Below, in pieces: positions 32,447 through 41,329 of a stretch of DNA of 42,118 bases. Where the stretch lies: the NCBI GenBank assembly GCA_964490725.1, contig CAZBDU010000046.1, positions 1 through 42,118 of the forward strand. The letters are read 5' to 3'. The stretch's first letter is position 1. Every line of letters begins with the position of its first letter. The stretch comes from CAZBDU01 sp964490725. GTDB lineage: Bacteria; Spirochaetota; Spirochaetia; SZUA-6; DRHE01. Made by a program: the position numbers and the translations under genes. Under the pieces are notes generated by a model that saw nothing but the letters and a program-made list of their open reading frames with translations, made no database searches and was not told the DNA's origin.

Positions 32447-33229
32447 TCAGTTCTTCTCGTTGGCGGTGACTTCGACGAACACTACGTACGGATCAGAGAT
32501 CACACGCGGATCGGTCGGTTGCGTTCTGGCAAACGAAAAATCGAAGACACCGCTGTTCAATCCCGTACCGGTTACTCCAAGTTCCTGGCCCGCTCTCACC
32601 TGTGACAGTTCACCAACTCCAAAGCCACCAACGCCGACGTAGCTGGCCCAGTAGTCCCCTTCCTCGTTGGCCATGTGGATTTCGACTGTCTTCTCAGGAC
32701 TCATCGGATGGATTTCGCTGAGATACGCAAGACCGGAACCGACTGAAAACACTCGGGTAGGTTGCTTCAATCTGATCTTCAAACCCGAGCCAGGCAATCG
32801 CCGAGCATCAAACGGCGCTCCCGGCTTTCTGAGGAAGACCACGAACGCAATGTCTTCATCTGCGCTGACACGCATGAATTCCTGGCCTTCGCGCACGTCA
32901 GCGCCATTCCTGACCAGCAGCTTTCCGTTCTTAGGGTAGACCATCCGATAGCCGCTGTTCGCTATCACCACAGCGTCTCCCGCGTCTGCGAGGACACCAC
33001 TAATCGGCGCTGTCAGGACGAATTGACTCGGTTCGGCGATGACCTTCTCGGCCACGCTGAAAGCCACTGCACTCGTCGCTTGCCTTATCTCCTCCTCGCT
33101 CTCCCACCCGATGGGAGACACGAAAAGCTCGCGCGCAAGAAACGGAGTGGCCTCATCCGCCCCGATTCGACTGAGACACCCGCCGATTAGGATAGCCACT
33201 CCCGCTAAGACCATCGACAGCTTTCGCAT
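32447..33229 (-). CDS. Lipoprotein with degenerate M23-like repeats
   Basis: The 260-residue product starts at the ATG at 33229, supported by AAGGAA six bases upstream. The alternative ATG eight codons earlier has no ribosome site. Residues 1-18 are a lipoprotein signal, MRKLSMVLAGVAILIGGC, with Cys18 as the lipidated residue. Two later stretches read like the beta-hairpins of lysostaphin-type M23 domains: GKLLVRNGADVREGQEFMRV and VRAGQELGVTGTGLNSGVFD. The zinc-binding His residues of M23 peptidases are absent, so a peptidase is unlikely. DNA here has visibly lower GC than its surroundings. It lies downstream of the immunity gene on the same strand and may be cargo of the rhs locus. Confidence 0.78.
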   Translation of the reverse strand: MRKLSMVLAGVAILIGGCLSRIGADEATPFLARELFVSPIGWESEEEIRQATSAVAFSVAEKVIAEPSQFVLTAPISGVLADAGDAVVIANSGYRMVYPKNGKLLVRNGADVREGQEFMRVSADEDIAFVVFLRKPGAPFDARRLPGSGLKIRLKQPTRVFSVGSGLAYLSEIHPMSPEKTVEIHMANEEGDYWASYVGVGGFGVGELSQVRAGQELGVTGTGLNSGVFDFSFARTQPTDPRVISDPYVVFVEVTANEKN

Positions 33230-33370
33230 ATCGCGTTCCTTCGGCTCCTTCATTCGCCGGATATCTCTGAGCTGAAATGATACTCCCTTCCCCCGTAGTG
33301 CACCGTCACCTCATAGCCAGTTCACCCCAGTGTTTGTCGATTTGTACGGCTGCACAGGATTACGTTGAAT

Positions 33371-33856
33371 CTACGAGTACTCAATGCCGCATCTGTCAAG
33401 TAGTAGCCGACATGCAGATTCTATCTGCTCGTTTGCCGCGACAAACGAATCTCCCTCGTGAGAGATCGTTACAAGTAGAGGCGAACCGTTCTCAAGTAGC
33501 AGACACAGGTCTTCGGGGTTCTCAGGCTGTTTCCACTCGTACAGTCCTTGCACCCTAGTTGCCAGTATGTGCAGCGTTTCTTCGTTCAGCTCGAACGTGT
33601 AGACTGTTGCCTCACCGCTCAGCAGTTCTGTCCCAGGCCACCTTGTACTCCTCTCTTTGCCACGAAGGAACCCAGCAAGCTCAGCAAGTATGCTAGTCCC
33701 CCTTGGGTTCAGAGGAATCTCGTCACGAACAACCAACAGGAACCCGGGGCAGAACTTGGATAGACCAGCAAGAAGAAGGCGATACTTCTCACCGGTCGGT
33801 TCAGACAGTATGTCTATCAAGTTCGTCCCTTCCGGTTCATAGGCTACCGAACCCAT
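33371..33856 (-). CDS. Probable immunity protein of the Rhs toxin
   Basis: The 161-residue product starts at the ATG at 33856, inside the last 13 bases of the rhs tail, with no ribosome site of its own. A small gene overlapping the 3' end of an rhs gene is the standard place for an immunity gene. The chain is soluble and acidic, with no signal peptide; blocks such as KYRLLLAGLSKFCPGFLLVV and GDSFVAANEQIESACRLLLD are visible. I recognise no named immunity family. It should bind and neutralise the toxin tip. Confidence 0.72.
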   Translation of the reverse strand: MGSVAYEPEGTNLIDILSEPTGEKYRLLLAGLSKFCPGFLLVVRDEIPLNPRGTSILAELAGFLRGKERSTRWPGTELLSGEATVYTFELNEETLHILATRVQGLYEWKQPENPEDLCLLLENGSPLLVTISHEGDSFVAANEQIESACRLLLDRCGIEYS

Positions 33857-34944
33857 ATGTGATCAACAGGCCCTACATGAATGTGTGGATCCTGCCCGTA
33901 CGGGCGGGAGGGATGACTCTCTGGTCCACGTGAAGGAAGCCCGGTCTCCTCACCCCAGTTAACGAGCGTTTCCGCATCCTCGCTTGACACGCCTCCTCGC
34001 TGCTTTGCCTCCCTAGCCAACTCGGTCAAGGCCTCCTGATCAGGCGAATGCTGTTTGTCACTAGATACTTCGGTATCGACCTCCGTTGATAGGTCGATGT
34101 TGTGAGCTTCCTCCGGCACTTGCACCGCGCTTCCTTGCAGGCTCAGGCAAAAGCCGACAACGCCAGCCCACCCAATGCCTGCTACCGCAGAAGCGATCTT
34201 GCCAATCTCGACGGTAATCCCGGAGGTTCCGACCCACGACAAGACACCCGCAACCGCCTCCAGAGGCTTCGAACCGGCAGGCTTCTGCGTCCCCGCGCTC
34301 GCTGTACCGCTACCGCTGCTCGTGGTTCCGCCGCCGGTCCCGCCGTTGCTGCCCCCACCGCTGCCGGCCCCACCGCTTCCCCTGTCCGGCCCTTCCGGAT
34401 CACTGCTGGAACCGGCGTTGGAAACCGAAAACGTCTCCCCGCTGTCCGTTGTCACCGTCACGAAGCTGTCGAACGTCTCTGCCAGCTCTTTCGCCTGCTC
34501 CTTGGTCACTCCCGGCTCGCTGATGCTGTTTCCGCTCGGATCCGCATACCGCACCGGATTGTTCGCGCAGTACGCACACCGGTTCAGCCCCTCCAGCAGC
34601 GTGTCCGGCTGCAGGAACCGCCCCAGCTCCGGGTCGTAGTACCGCGCCCCGTAGTAGTACAGCCCCCCGGCGTCCTGCTCCTGCCCCGTGAACTTGTGCT
34701 TCACCTTCACCGTCTCGTCGGCCAGCGCCCCCTCCTCGACTCTCATCCTCAAGGCCGAGCCGGCCTCCACCCGAGCACCGGCGCGCAGGCTCACCTTCCG
34801 CCCCGCCACCAGGCTCACCTCCGCATACCCCTCCACCGCCGCCGCCAGCGCCACGCTGGTGCGCGCCTCTAAGGTCACCGTCTGCCCCACGATCGCCTCG
34901 GTGATCTCCAGCTCCCCCGGCCCCCGAGAAGCCCCCGTAAGCAT
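33844..34944 (-). CDS. rhs: Rhs core end with C-terminal toxin-like domain
   Basis: The 366-residue frame begins (after a frameshift) with a Gly/Val/Ala-rich repeat block of about 70 residues (GQTVTLEARTSVALAAAVEG), which is unusual inside an Rhs core. The universal Rhs end motif follows: GLYYYGARYYDPELGRFLQP and NNPVRYADPSGN, after which the variable tip begins. The tip has a Gly/Ser linker and then a compact domain from about residue 305: EALTELAREAKQRGGVSSED, GLPSRGPESHPSRP and DPHIHVGPVDHIWV. The HxH and final HI pattern is shared by many polymorphic toxin tips; its activity is not known to me. The stop overlaps the immunity gene. In the present state it can be expressed only if translation restarts or the frameshift is bypassed. 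Confidence 0.7.
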   Translation of the reverse strand: MLTGASRGPGELEITEAIVGQTVTLEARTSVALAAAVEGYAEVSLVAGRKVSLRAGARVEAGSALRMRVEEGALADETVKVKHKFTGQEQDAGGLYYYGARYYDPELGRFLQPDTLLEGLNRCAYCANNPVRYADPSGNSISEPGVTKEQAKELAETFDSFVTVTTDSGETFSVSNAGSSSDPEGPDRGSGGAGSGGGSNGGTGGGTTSSGSGTASAGTQKPAGSKPLEAVAGVLSWVGTSGITVEIGKIASAVAGIGWAGVVGFCLSLQGSAVQVPEEAHNIDLSTEVDTEVSSDKQHSPDQEALTELAREAKQRGGVSSEDAETLVNWGEETGLPSRGPESHPSRPYGQDPHIHVGPVDHIWVR

Positions 34945-36166
34945 CCTCCCCGTAGGGCAGATACCCCAAAGCCCGGATCAGCTCCCCCTCGCTTCCCGCG
35001 TTCCCGCTGGTAATCCGCTTCGAGGAGCCCAGATGGTCGGCGTGCAGATACACCAGCCCGTTGTTCCCGTCCCGCTGCGCCACCCGCTGGCTGCCTGCAA
35101 AGTAGTACCGCCTCACCCGCGCGGTGGGCTCCCCCTCCTCGTACTCCTCCTCGTAGCCCGCAAAGAAGCTGTAGGTCGTGAGCGTCCCCTCGGTCTTCCT
35201 CACCCGCTGCCCCTCCGCGTCGTAGGCGTAGCTTCCCACCCCGCTCACCTCCACCAGCCGGTTGTCACAGTCGTAGGAGAAACCCCGCCCGTCGCTGCGG
35301 CTCACCGTGTTCCCGTTCGCATCGTAGCCGTAGCCGTACAGCCCGTCGCTCACCACCGCCTTCGGCCGCACCGACTCGGGCCCGCTGGGGTTGTAGCTGT
35401 AGAGCCTCCCGTCCTTCTCCACGATGTTGTCGATCTCATCGTAGGCGTAGCTGCGCTGGCCGTACAGCTCGCTTGCCGCCTCCACCAGCCGGTCCAGCTC
35501 GTCGTAGCCGTACTGCTCCTCCCCGTACTCCAGGTCCCGCTTCACCCGCACGTTGCCCGCCCGGTCGTACTCGTAGGACAGCCACAGCACCCCGGGGGCC
35601 TGGATCTCCTTCAGCCGGTAGCTCAGCTCCGCCCCCGCGCTGGGGTCCACCTCCCCTGCGCTGTCGTAGTACTCGTAGCTGGTGGCCACCCCGTTGCCGT
35701 ACACCTGGTAGGCCAGCTTCCCCAGGGCGGTGTAGTTCATCTCCAGCACGTAGCTGGCCGAGCCCCCCGGGCCGCTTCCTTCCACCGCATCCAGGTTCCC
35801 GCCCCCGTCGTAGCGGTAGCTCACCTGCTCCCCGTCCGGGTACAGCTCCCCGATCAGCCGGTCCAGCGCGTCGTACTGCCGGCTGACGTTGCGGCTCACC
35901 CCTTCGATGGCGCGCTCCATCCCCGTGATCCGCCCCCGCCCGTCGTAGCCGTAGCTGTCCGAGCCGGCCGCGTAGCTCACCTCCCGCAGCCGCCCCAGGG
36001 CGTACTCCGCCGCCCCGCCCAGGTCGTAAGTGTACACCGTGTCCGTCCGCGCCGGGTAGTCCTTCAGGGTCACCCGGTTCAGGGCGTCGTAGACGAATTG
36101 GATGGTCTGTCCCTTGGCGTCGGTCTGGCTCAGCAGGTTGCCGTTCTCGTCGTAGCCGTAGCTCCA
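34930..36166 (-). pseudogene. rhs: Rhs/YD-repeat segment (between nonsense codon and frameshift)
   Basis: This frame continues the YD-repeat shell of the rhs gene: repeats such as GYDANGNTVSRSDGRGFSYD, YDELDRLVEAASELYGQRSY and the pre-core HADHLGSSKRITSGN. It ends in GYLPYGEDAY and then leaves the Rhs pattern. The 5' boundary is the TAG at 36167-36169. The 3' boundary lies among three runs of five Gs (C runs at 34914-34918, 34921-34925 and 34932-34936), where a one-base change shifts reading into the toxin-end frame. The open frame runs on to 34400 but is shadow sequence after 34930. Confidence 0.8.
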
Positions 36167-36705
36167 CTACCCCATGTCCGGGTCCCGGTAGGCCGTCTTC
36201 CGCCCCAGCCAGTCCTTCTCCACCTCGATGAGGTTCCCCAGCGGATCGCTGATGCGCGTGGCCTCGTAGGTGTCGGTCACCGTCGTGGTGGCGTAGAGGG
36301 TCTCGGCGGGATACTCGCCCAGGTAGCGGTGGCTTCGGCGTTGGTTGGCCGAAGGAACCAGCTCGGCCGCCTTCACGTGCCCCAGCGCATCCACCTCCCG
36401 CACCCACAGGAGCCGCTCGTAGCGATAGCTCTTCACTCCGCCTGCGTCCTGGCTCTCGCTGACCCGCCCCAGAATGCTGTCCAGCCAGCGCCGGGTGAAG
36501 AGGCTTCCCGCCGGGGGAAGGGAAGGGCGGTCCAGGGCGGCAGTGAGCGAGAAGGAAGGCACCGAGCGGGCCGACACCCGCTTCACACCGTCCGCCACCT
36601 CCCAGCTCTCCTCGCCCCGCCAGCAGCTGTTGCCGTATTCGTCGGTCGCCTCGCTCTTGGTTTGGACCACCACGCCGAACCCGTCTGCGTACCTGTAGCT
36701 GTCAG
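36167..36705 (-). pseudogene. rhs: Rhs/YD-repeat segment (between frameshift and nonsense codon)
   Basis: The frame encodes typical Rhs shell sequence (GVVVQTKSEATDEYGN, SYRYERLLWVREVDALGHVK, TRISDPLGNLIEVEKDWLGR) and stops at RKTAYRDPDMG followed by TAG. After the TAG the same frame goes on with WSYGYDENGNLLSQTDAKGQ, so the stop is a single nonsense codon inside a repeat. The 5' boundary is a frameshift near 36705 where DSYRYADGFG changes frame. Confidence 0.8.
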
Positions 36706-37230
36706 GGTGCCGCTCTGCCCGGAGACCTCCCGCCGCCAGGTGAGGGTCCAGGCGCAGGGGGTGCCGTCCCCCGCTGCGCTTCCATCCGCATCATGGTACT
36801 CGGTCTCCACCGTAGGATACTGCTCGCTGTCCCCGTCTTCGATGGTCTTGATTACCCGCCCCAAGGCATCGTAGCGGGTCAAGACTGCAACCCCGTTGGC
36901 GTCAGCCAGGCTCACCGGACGCATGCGGCTGTCGTAGCCGATGGTGGTGACCAGGCGCGTGGGCAGTCCCTCCACCTGCACCTCGGGAGTCCTCTCCTCG
37001 GTGCGGTAGCGGCGGAAGGTGGTGTCGTAGGAGAACTGCCGGTCGTTGCTCCGGCCGTCGATCGATGTCTGCACGTTGCCCCAGGCGTCGTACACGGTCT
37101 GGGTTGTGATGAGCTGCGTCTCGTCGATGAACTCCTCTACCCGCGTCGGCAGCCCCCGAGTGCCGCCCCAGCCGAAAGGCAGGTTGTCGTAGTAGATCTT
37201 GCGGTGTCCGCTGGTCGCGAAGGCGTATCT
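36700..37230 (-). pseudogene. rhs: Rhs/YD-repeat segment cut by an IS fragment
   Basis: The frame encodes the most 5' Rhs sequence left: HRKIYYDNLPFGWGGTRGLP, TVYDAWGNVQTSIDGRSNDR, VLTRYDALGRVIKTIEDGDS. The upstream part of the gene, including the N-terminal shell and any signal or anchor, is gone; a transposase fragment on the other strand starts at about 37199. The two coding readings overlap, so the junction is at about 37195-37235. Confidence 0.78.
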
Positions 37231-37936
37231 GTTTGTGCGCAGCCCCCTGCGGGTGGAGAAGGACCGGGCGATCCGCGAGCGTTTTCTCGGGCGGATGCAG
37301 GAGGCCTTGAGGCGATTGGCGCAGCAGGTGGAGCGGGGCAGGCTCAAGAGCCCCGAGGCGATCCAGCGTCGGATCGGCAAGCTTCAGGAGCGCTACAAGC
37401 GGGCCGGGCGGTTCGTTCACATCGAGCTCAGCGCCCAGGCAGAGGCCTTGAAGCTTCTCTGGCGCATCGATGAAGCGAAGCTGAAGGAGGCGGAACTGCT
37501 GGATGGCTGCTACACCCTGAAGAGCGATCGCAGCGACGTAGGCGAGGAGACCTTCTGGTCGCTGTACACCATGCTCAATCGGGTGGAACGATCCTTCCGC
37601 TATCTGAAGAGCAGCCTGGGGATCCGGCCCAACTTCCATCAGTTGGGCCGGCGAGTGGACGGGCACATCTTCATTTCCATCCTGGCCTACCACCTGCTGC
37701 ATGCCGCCGAACAGATGCTGCTGGCGCAGGGCGACCACCGCTCTTGGCCGACCATCCGAGGGGAGCTGGACACCCATCGGGTGATGACCATGCGGCTGAC
37801 CGACGAGCAGGGCCGGGTCCATCATCGCCAGGCGGCGACCCGCCCGACCGCTGCCCAGAAGGAGATCTACCAGAGGCTGGGCCTGCCGGATCAACCCCTG
37901 CCGAATCGACGCTACGTGCTCGATCCGGCACGGTAG
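37199..37936 (+). mobile_element. IS1634/IS4-type transposase, C-terminal fragment
   Basis: The frame encodes about 245 residues of the C-terminal part of a DDE transposase. Diagnostic block: TMLNRVERSFRYLKSSLGIR followed by PNFHQLGRRVDGHIFISILA and YHLLHAAEQ, with the catalytic Glu in RVERSFR; this is the last catalytic acid of the IS4 superfamily. The end (KEIYQRLGLPDQPLPNRR) also looks intact. The first two catalytic Asp residues and the N-terminal half are missing. The left part (YLFVRSPLRVEKDRAIRERF) joins remnants of the rhs gene on the opposite strand. I could not define terminal inverted repeats. Confidence 0.8.
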
Positions 37937-38117
37937 TCACGAAAATCGCAACCTTGCTTTACAGGGCAACGAATTATGTGGCCGCTGCTCAAGTTCGGCT
38001 AGGGGGAGGTTCGGGTGGGAACGCGCTGCCGTGGAGCGAGGCAGGACGTTGGCTCGAGCCCACCTGGCTTCTCGTGATCAAGCGCGGCCGGGAGCTACGC
38101 CGGTGGGGTGGAGCCGG

Positions 38118-38564
38118 CTACCTCTGGTGCTCCCGGGCGTAGTCGGCGATGCGCTGGACCTTGGGCTCCGAGCGGCCCCCGGGGGTGTACTCCGCCCCCA
38201 TCCAGATGGTCACCAGGGTCTTGGCCAGCTCCGGGCCCACCACCTGGGCGCCCATGGTCATGATGTTGGCGTTGTTGCTCTTGCGGGAGCGCTCCGTGGA
38301 GTAGGGGTCCGCGCACAGGGCGGCGTAGGCGCCGGGCACCTTGTTGGCGGCGATGCTCATGCCGATGCCGGTGCCGCAGAGCAGGATCCCCCGCTCGTGC
38401 TCGCCCCGGGCCACCGCCTCGGCCACCCGTATGGCCGTGTTGGCGTAGATGGGGTCGTCGCTTCCGTAGTCTTCCACCTGGTGGCCCAGGCTCTCCAGGT
38501 GGTCCTTGAGGATCTCTTTCAGCTCCAGGGCGTTGGGGTCCGCCCCGATGGCAACCTTGTTCAT
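38118..38564 (-). CDS. rpiB: RpiB/LacA/LacB-family sugar-phosphate isomerase
   Basis: The 148-residue product has the RpiB fold signature: MNKVAIGADPNALELKEILK at the start, ILLCGTGIGMSIAANKVPG with the active Cys, and SNNANIMTMGAQVVG. RpiB interconverts ribulose 5-phosphate and ribose 5-phosphate. Two usual His positions differ: DHAG reads DPNA, and CHD reads CADP. Substrate may therefore be another sugar phosphate. I start at the Met at 38564, the normal family start; the frame extends 12 codons upstream. It is the last gene of the ktrB-ktrA-yhhQ operon, 46 bases after the transporter stop. Confidence 0.9.
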   Translation of the reverse strand: MNKVAIGADPNALELKEILKDHLESLGHQVEDYGSDDPIYANTAIRVAEAVARGEHERGILLCGTGIGMSIAANKVPGAYAALCADPYSTERSRKSNNANIMTMGAQVVGPELAKTLVTIWMGAEYTPGGRSEPKVQRIADYAREHQR

Positions 38565-38610
38565 ACCATAGACAGTAACGAAGCCCGGCCGGCCCGGCAA
38601 GGGGCGGCGG

Positions 38611-39276
38611 CTACCCCTGGTCCCTCTCCCGCACCGCGTAGATGGCGGGAATGCTCACCACCGTGACGATCCCCTTGATCAGGATGTTGGCGGCCACGAT
38701 GGACCACACGGTGGCGGCGGGCAGCGCCCCGCCGAAGGCGCCCCAGGCGAAGATCAGGCTGTCCAGGGGCACGCTCACCGCGTTGCTGACCAGCACCCGC
38801 GCCCACTGGTGGCGGCGGGTCACCCGGGTGACCCACAGGTGGTAGGCCTCCGTATCCACCAGCTCGCTGGCCACCTCCGCCACGATGCTGGCCACCACGA
38901 TGCGCCACACCGGGCCCAGCACCCGGGCGAACTCCGCCGCCAGCCCCCAGGCCGGGTCCTGCGGCAGCCAGGCGGCGAACTGCAGGAAGGCGGCCATGAA
39001 CAGGTTGATCAGCCCGGCCATAACGATCACCGTGCGCGCGGCGCTGCGGCCCAGCCGCTTGTGCACCAGATCGCGCAGGGTGAAGGTGATAGGATAGATG
39101 AAGGTGCCCGCGTCCACGCTGAACCCGGCCACCAGCGCGATCTTGAGGCTGGCGATGTCGGAGAGCATCTGGGCAGAGATGTACAGCGAAACGAGGATCA
39201 CCGCCGCCCTGCTCACCGCGGAAGCCCCCGCCCGGCCCCCTACCGGCCCGGCTCCTCCGGTCTCCATCCGGTTCAT
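38611..39276 (-). CDS. yhhQ: YhhQ/VUT-family queuosine precursor transporter
   Basis: The 221-residue product has about six hydrophobic segments and the family blocks SLYISAQMLSDIASLKIALV, TFIYPITFTLRDLVHKRLG, and VASIVAEVASELVDTEAYH with the ending LIFAWGAFGG. The family imports queuine or preQ0/preQ1 used for queuosine in tRNA. An N-terminal Gly-rich extension of about 20 residues precedes the first helix; the second Met (MET) is a possible start. The start overlaps the ktrA stop by four bases (ATGA). Confidence 0.92.
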   Translation of the reverse strand: MNRMETGGAGPVGGRAGASAVSRAAVILVSLYISAQMLSDIASLKIALVAGFSVDAGTFIYPITFTLRDLVHKRLGRSAARTVIVMAGLINLFMAAFLQFAAWLPQDPAWGLAAEFARVLGPVWRIVVASIVAEVASELVDTEAYHLWVTRVTRRHQWARVLVSNAVSVPLDSLIFAWGAFGGALPAATVWSIVAANILIKGIVTVVSIPAIYAVRERDQG

Positions 39277-39986
39277 GGCCTGCGGGGAAAGAAGCGACGG
39301 AACAGGCCGCCGAGCCTGCCGGCGGACTTCAGCGTCTTGACCTGGGCGAAGGCGGCGATGTCCTCCTCCCGGCCGCCCACCAGGAGCACGTCGTCCTCCT
39401 GCAGCCGGTACTCCGGCGCGAAGAAGGCGTAGTTCTCCTCTTCGATCTTGCGGAAGGCAATGACGTTCAGCCGGTGGGCCCGGCGCATGTCCACCTCGAT
39501 CAGGCTCTTGCCGGCGAAGCTCTCCGGCACCCGCACCTCCGCGATGGCGAACTCCTGGCTGATGGGCAGGAAGCTGAAGATCTGCGAGGAGATCAGGAAG
39601 GGAGCGATCCGCTTGGCGGCCTCCCGGTTGGGGAACACCACCTTGGTGGCCCCCACCAGCTCCAGGATCTCTCCGTGCTCGTCGGTCTCCGCCCGGGCGA
39701 TGATCTCCCGCACCCCCAGCTTCTTCAAGTAGTTGGTCACCAGGATCGAGACCTCCAGCCGGTCTCCCAGGTCCACCACCGCCGCGTCGAGCGAGGGGGG
39801 AACGAGCCGGCGGATCACCTCCTCATTGATGGCGTCGGCCACGTAGGCGGAGGCCACCTTGTCCTTGTACAGCTCGATGACGTCCCGGTTCTTGTCGATG
39901 ATCAGCGTCTCCGCGCCGGCCTCCAGCAGCTCCTCCAGGAGCCGCCGCCCGAAACGGCTGAGCCCGATGATGGCGAACTGTCTCAT
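39273..39986 (-). CDS. ktrA: TrkA/KtrA-type potassium channel regulatory subunit
   Basis: The 237-residue product has an RCK layout: a Rossmann domain (AIIGLSRFGRRLLEELLEAG, acidic LIIDKN after the second strand, then VADAINEEVIRRL and VVDLGDRLEVSILVTNYLKK) and a TrkA-C domain from about residue 140 (VPESFAGKSLIEVDMRR, YRLQEDDVLLVGGREEDI). One RCK unit is the KtrA size; TrkA has two. It gates the KtrB channel in response to nucleotides. The ATG at 39986 overlaps the ktrB stop (ATGA). Confidence 0.95.
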   Translation of the reverse strand: MRQFAIIGLSRFGRRLLEELLEAGAETLIIDKNRDVIELYKDKVASAYVADAINEEVIRRLVPPSLDAAVVDLGDRLEVSILVTNYLKKLGVREIIARAETDEHGEILELVGATKVVFPNREAAKRIAPFLISSQIFSFLPISQEFAIAEVRVPESFAGKSLIEVDMRRAHRLNVIAFRKIEEENYAFFAPEYRLQEDDVLLVGGREEDIAAFAQVKTLKSAGRLGGLFRRFFPRRP

Positions 39987-41317
39987 CCGATCATCACCTC
40001 CCCTTGCGGATAGTCCAGCAGATGCACCGGAACCTGCCGGGGCTGGGGCATGGCCAGGGCCAGCAGCCCCACCCGCCCCAGGAACATCGTGAGCACGATC
40101 ACCAGCTTCCCCGCCGCCGAGAGGCCGGGGGTGACCCCCAGCGAGAGCCCCACCGTGCCGAAGGCGGAGAAGCTCTCGAACACGATGGGGAAGAACTCCT
40201 GCCTGGCTCCTCCCAGCCACATCTCCGTGACGGTGAGCAGGAAGATGCAGCCGAAGAGGATGAACAGGGCGCGGAAGGCGAATACGATGGCCCGGTAGAT
40301 GGTGGGCGAGCCGATCTTGCGCCGGAAGGCTGTGATCTCTCCACGGGAGTCAGGCCCGCGAAAGACCACCATCAGGATGACGAACGCCGTGGTCACCTTG
40401 ATCCCGCCGGCGATGGAGCCGGAGGCTCCGCCCACGAACATCAGCAGGATCGTGAGCGTCCTCCCGGGGCTGGAGAGCCTGCTCTGCGCCACGGTATCGA
40501 AACCGGCCGTCCGCGGCGTCACCGCCTGGAAGAACGCCGCCAGCACTTTCTGAGCCGGCCGCAGGGACGCGTAGGCCCGGTGGTGCTCGAAGAGCAGGTA
40601 CAGGGCGGCGGCCAGCAGGATCAGCGCCCCGCTCATCACCAGGACGATGCGGGCGTGCATGCCCAGCCTGCGCCTGCGTCCTGCCAGCCGTCCGGCCACG
40701 TCCTGCAGGGCCACGAACCCCAGGCCGCCGAGCACGATGAGCGCCATCACCGTGAGGCTCACCGCCGGGTTGCCGGCATAGTCCTCCAGGCTGTTGGGAA
40801 AGAGGGAGAAGCCGGCGTTGCAGAACGCCGAGACCGAGTGGAACAGGGCGGTGAACCCGGGCGCCTCCGCCCCCGCACGGGAGAACTCGAAGAACAGAAG
40901 GATTGTCCCCAGCGCCTCGAATCCCAGGGTCATCACCACGATGCGCTCCACGATGGACACCGGCTCGTGCTCGACGGATTCCAGGTAGTAGCTGCGGATC
41001 ACGCCGCGCCTGATCAGGGAGATCCGCCCGCGCCGCCTGGCAAGGTACACCGTGGCGAAGCTGATGATCCCCAACCCCCCGGCCTGAATGAGGGTCATGA
41101 TCACCACCTGGCCCACCCTGGTGTACTGGGAGGTGTCCACGGTGATCAGCCCGGTGACGCACACCGCCGAAGTGGCGGTGAACAGCGCGTCCACCACCGG
41201 CAGCCTTCCCTCTCCCCCCCAGGCGAAAGGCAGGAGCAGCGCCAGGGTTCCGGCCACGATGAGCCCGCTGAAGTACGAGAACAGCAGGATCTTCTCCGAC
41301 TGCAGCGCCCTCTTCAT
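39983..41317 (-). CDS. ktrB: TrkH/KtrB-type potassium uptake channel subunit
   Basis: The 444-residue product has four M1-P-M2 units with four filter segments: TSAVCVTGL near residue 50, SVSAFCNAGFS near residue 160, VTPRTAGFD near residue 265 and FSAFGTVGLS near residue 385, each with the conserved Gly. The size and the single-RCK partner favour KtrB. It brings K+ into the cell with Na+ or H+ coupling. A six-base palindrome (CCTACC-CCGA-GGTAGG) lies 13 bases upstream of the ATG. The gene heads a four-gene operon. Confidence 0.96.
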   Translation of the reverse strand: MKRALQSEKILLFSYFSGLIVAGTLALLLPFAWGGEGRLPVVDALFTATSAVCVTGLITVDTSQYTRVGQVVIMTLIQAGGLGIISFATVYLARRRGRISLIRRGVIRSYYLESVEHEPVSIVERIVVMTLGFEALGTILLFFEFSRAGAEAPGFTALFHSVSAFCNAGFSLFPNSLEDYAGNPAVSLTVMALIVLGGLGFVALQDVAGRLAGRRRRLGMHARIVLVMSGALILLAAALYLLFEHHRAYASLRPAQKVLAAFFQAVTPRTAGFDTVAQSRLSSPGRTLTILLMFVGGASGSIAGGIKVTTAFVILMVVFRGPDSRGEITAFRRKIGSPTIYRAIVFAFRALFILFGCIFLLTVTEMWLGGARQEFFPIVFESFSAFGTVGLSLGVTPGLSAAGKLVIVLTMFLGRVGLLALAMPQPRQVPVHLLDYPQGEVMIG

Positions 41318-41329
41318 GGGTTGCGGCCG

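Noticed and set aside
33230..33330. A short coding-like reading (VHYGGREYHFSSEISGE) upstream of the lipoprotein
   Set aside because: Under 25 codons, no ribosome site and an upstream stop; perhaps a remnant of another rhs cargo gene, but unsupported.
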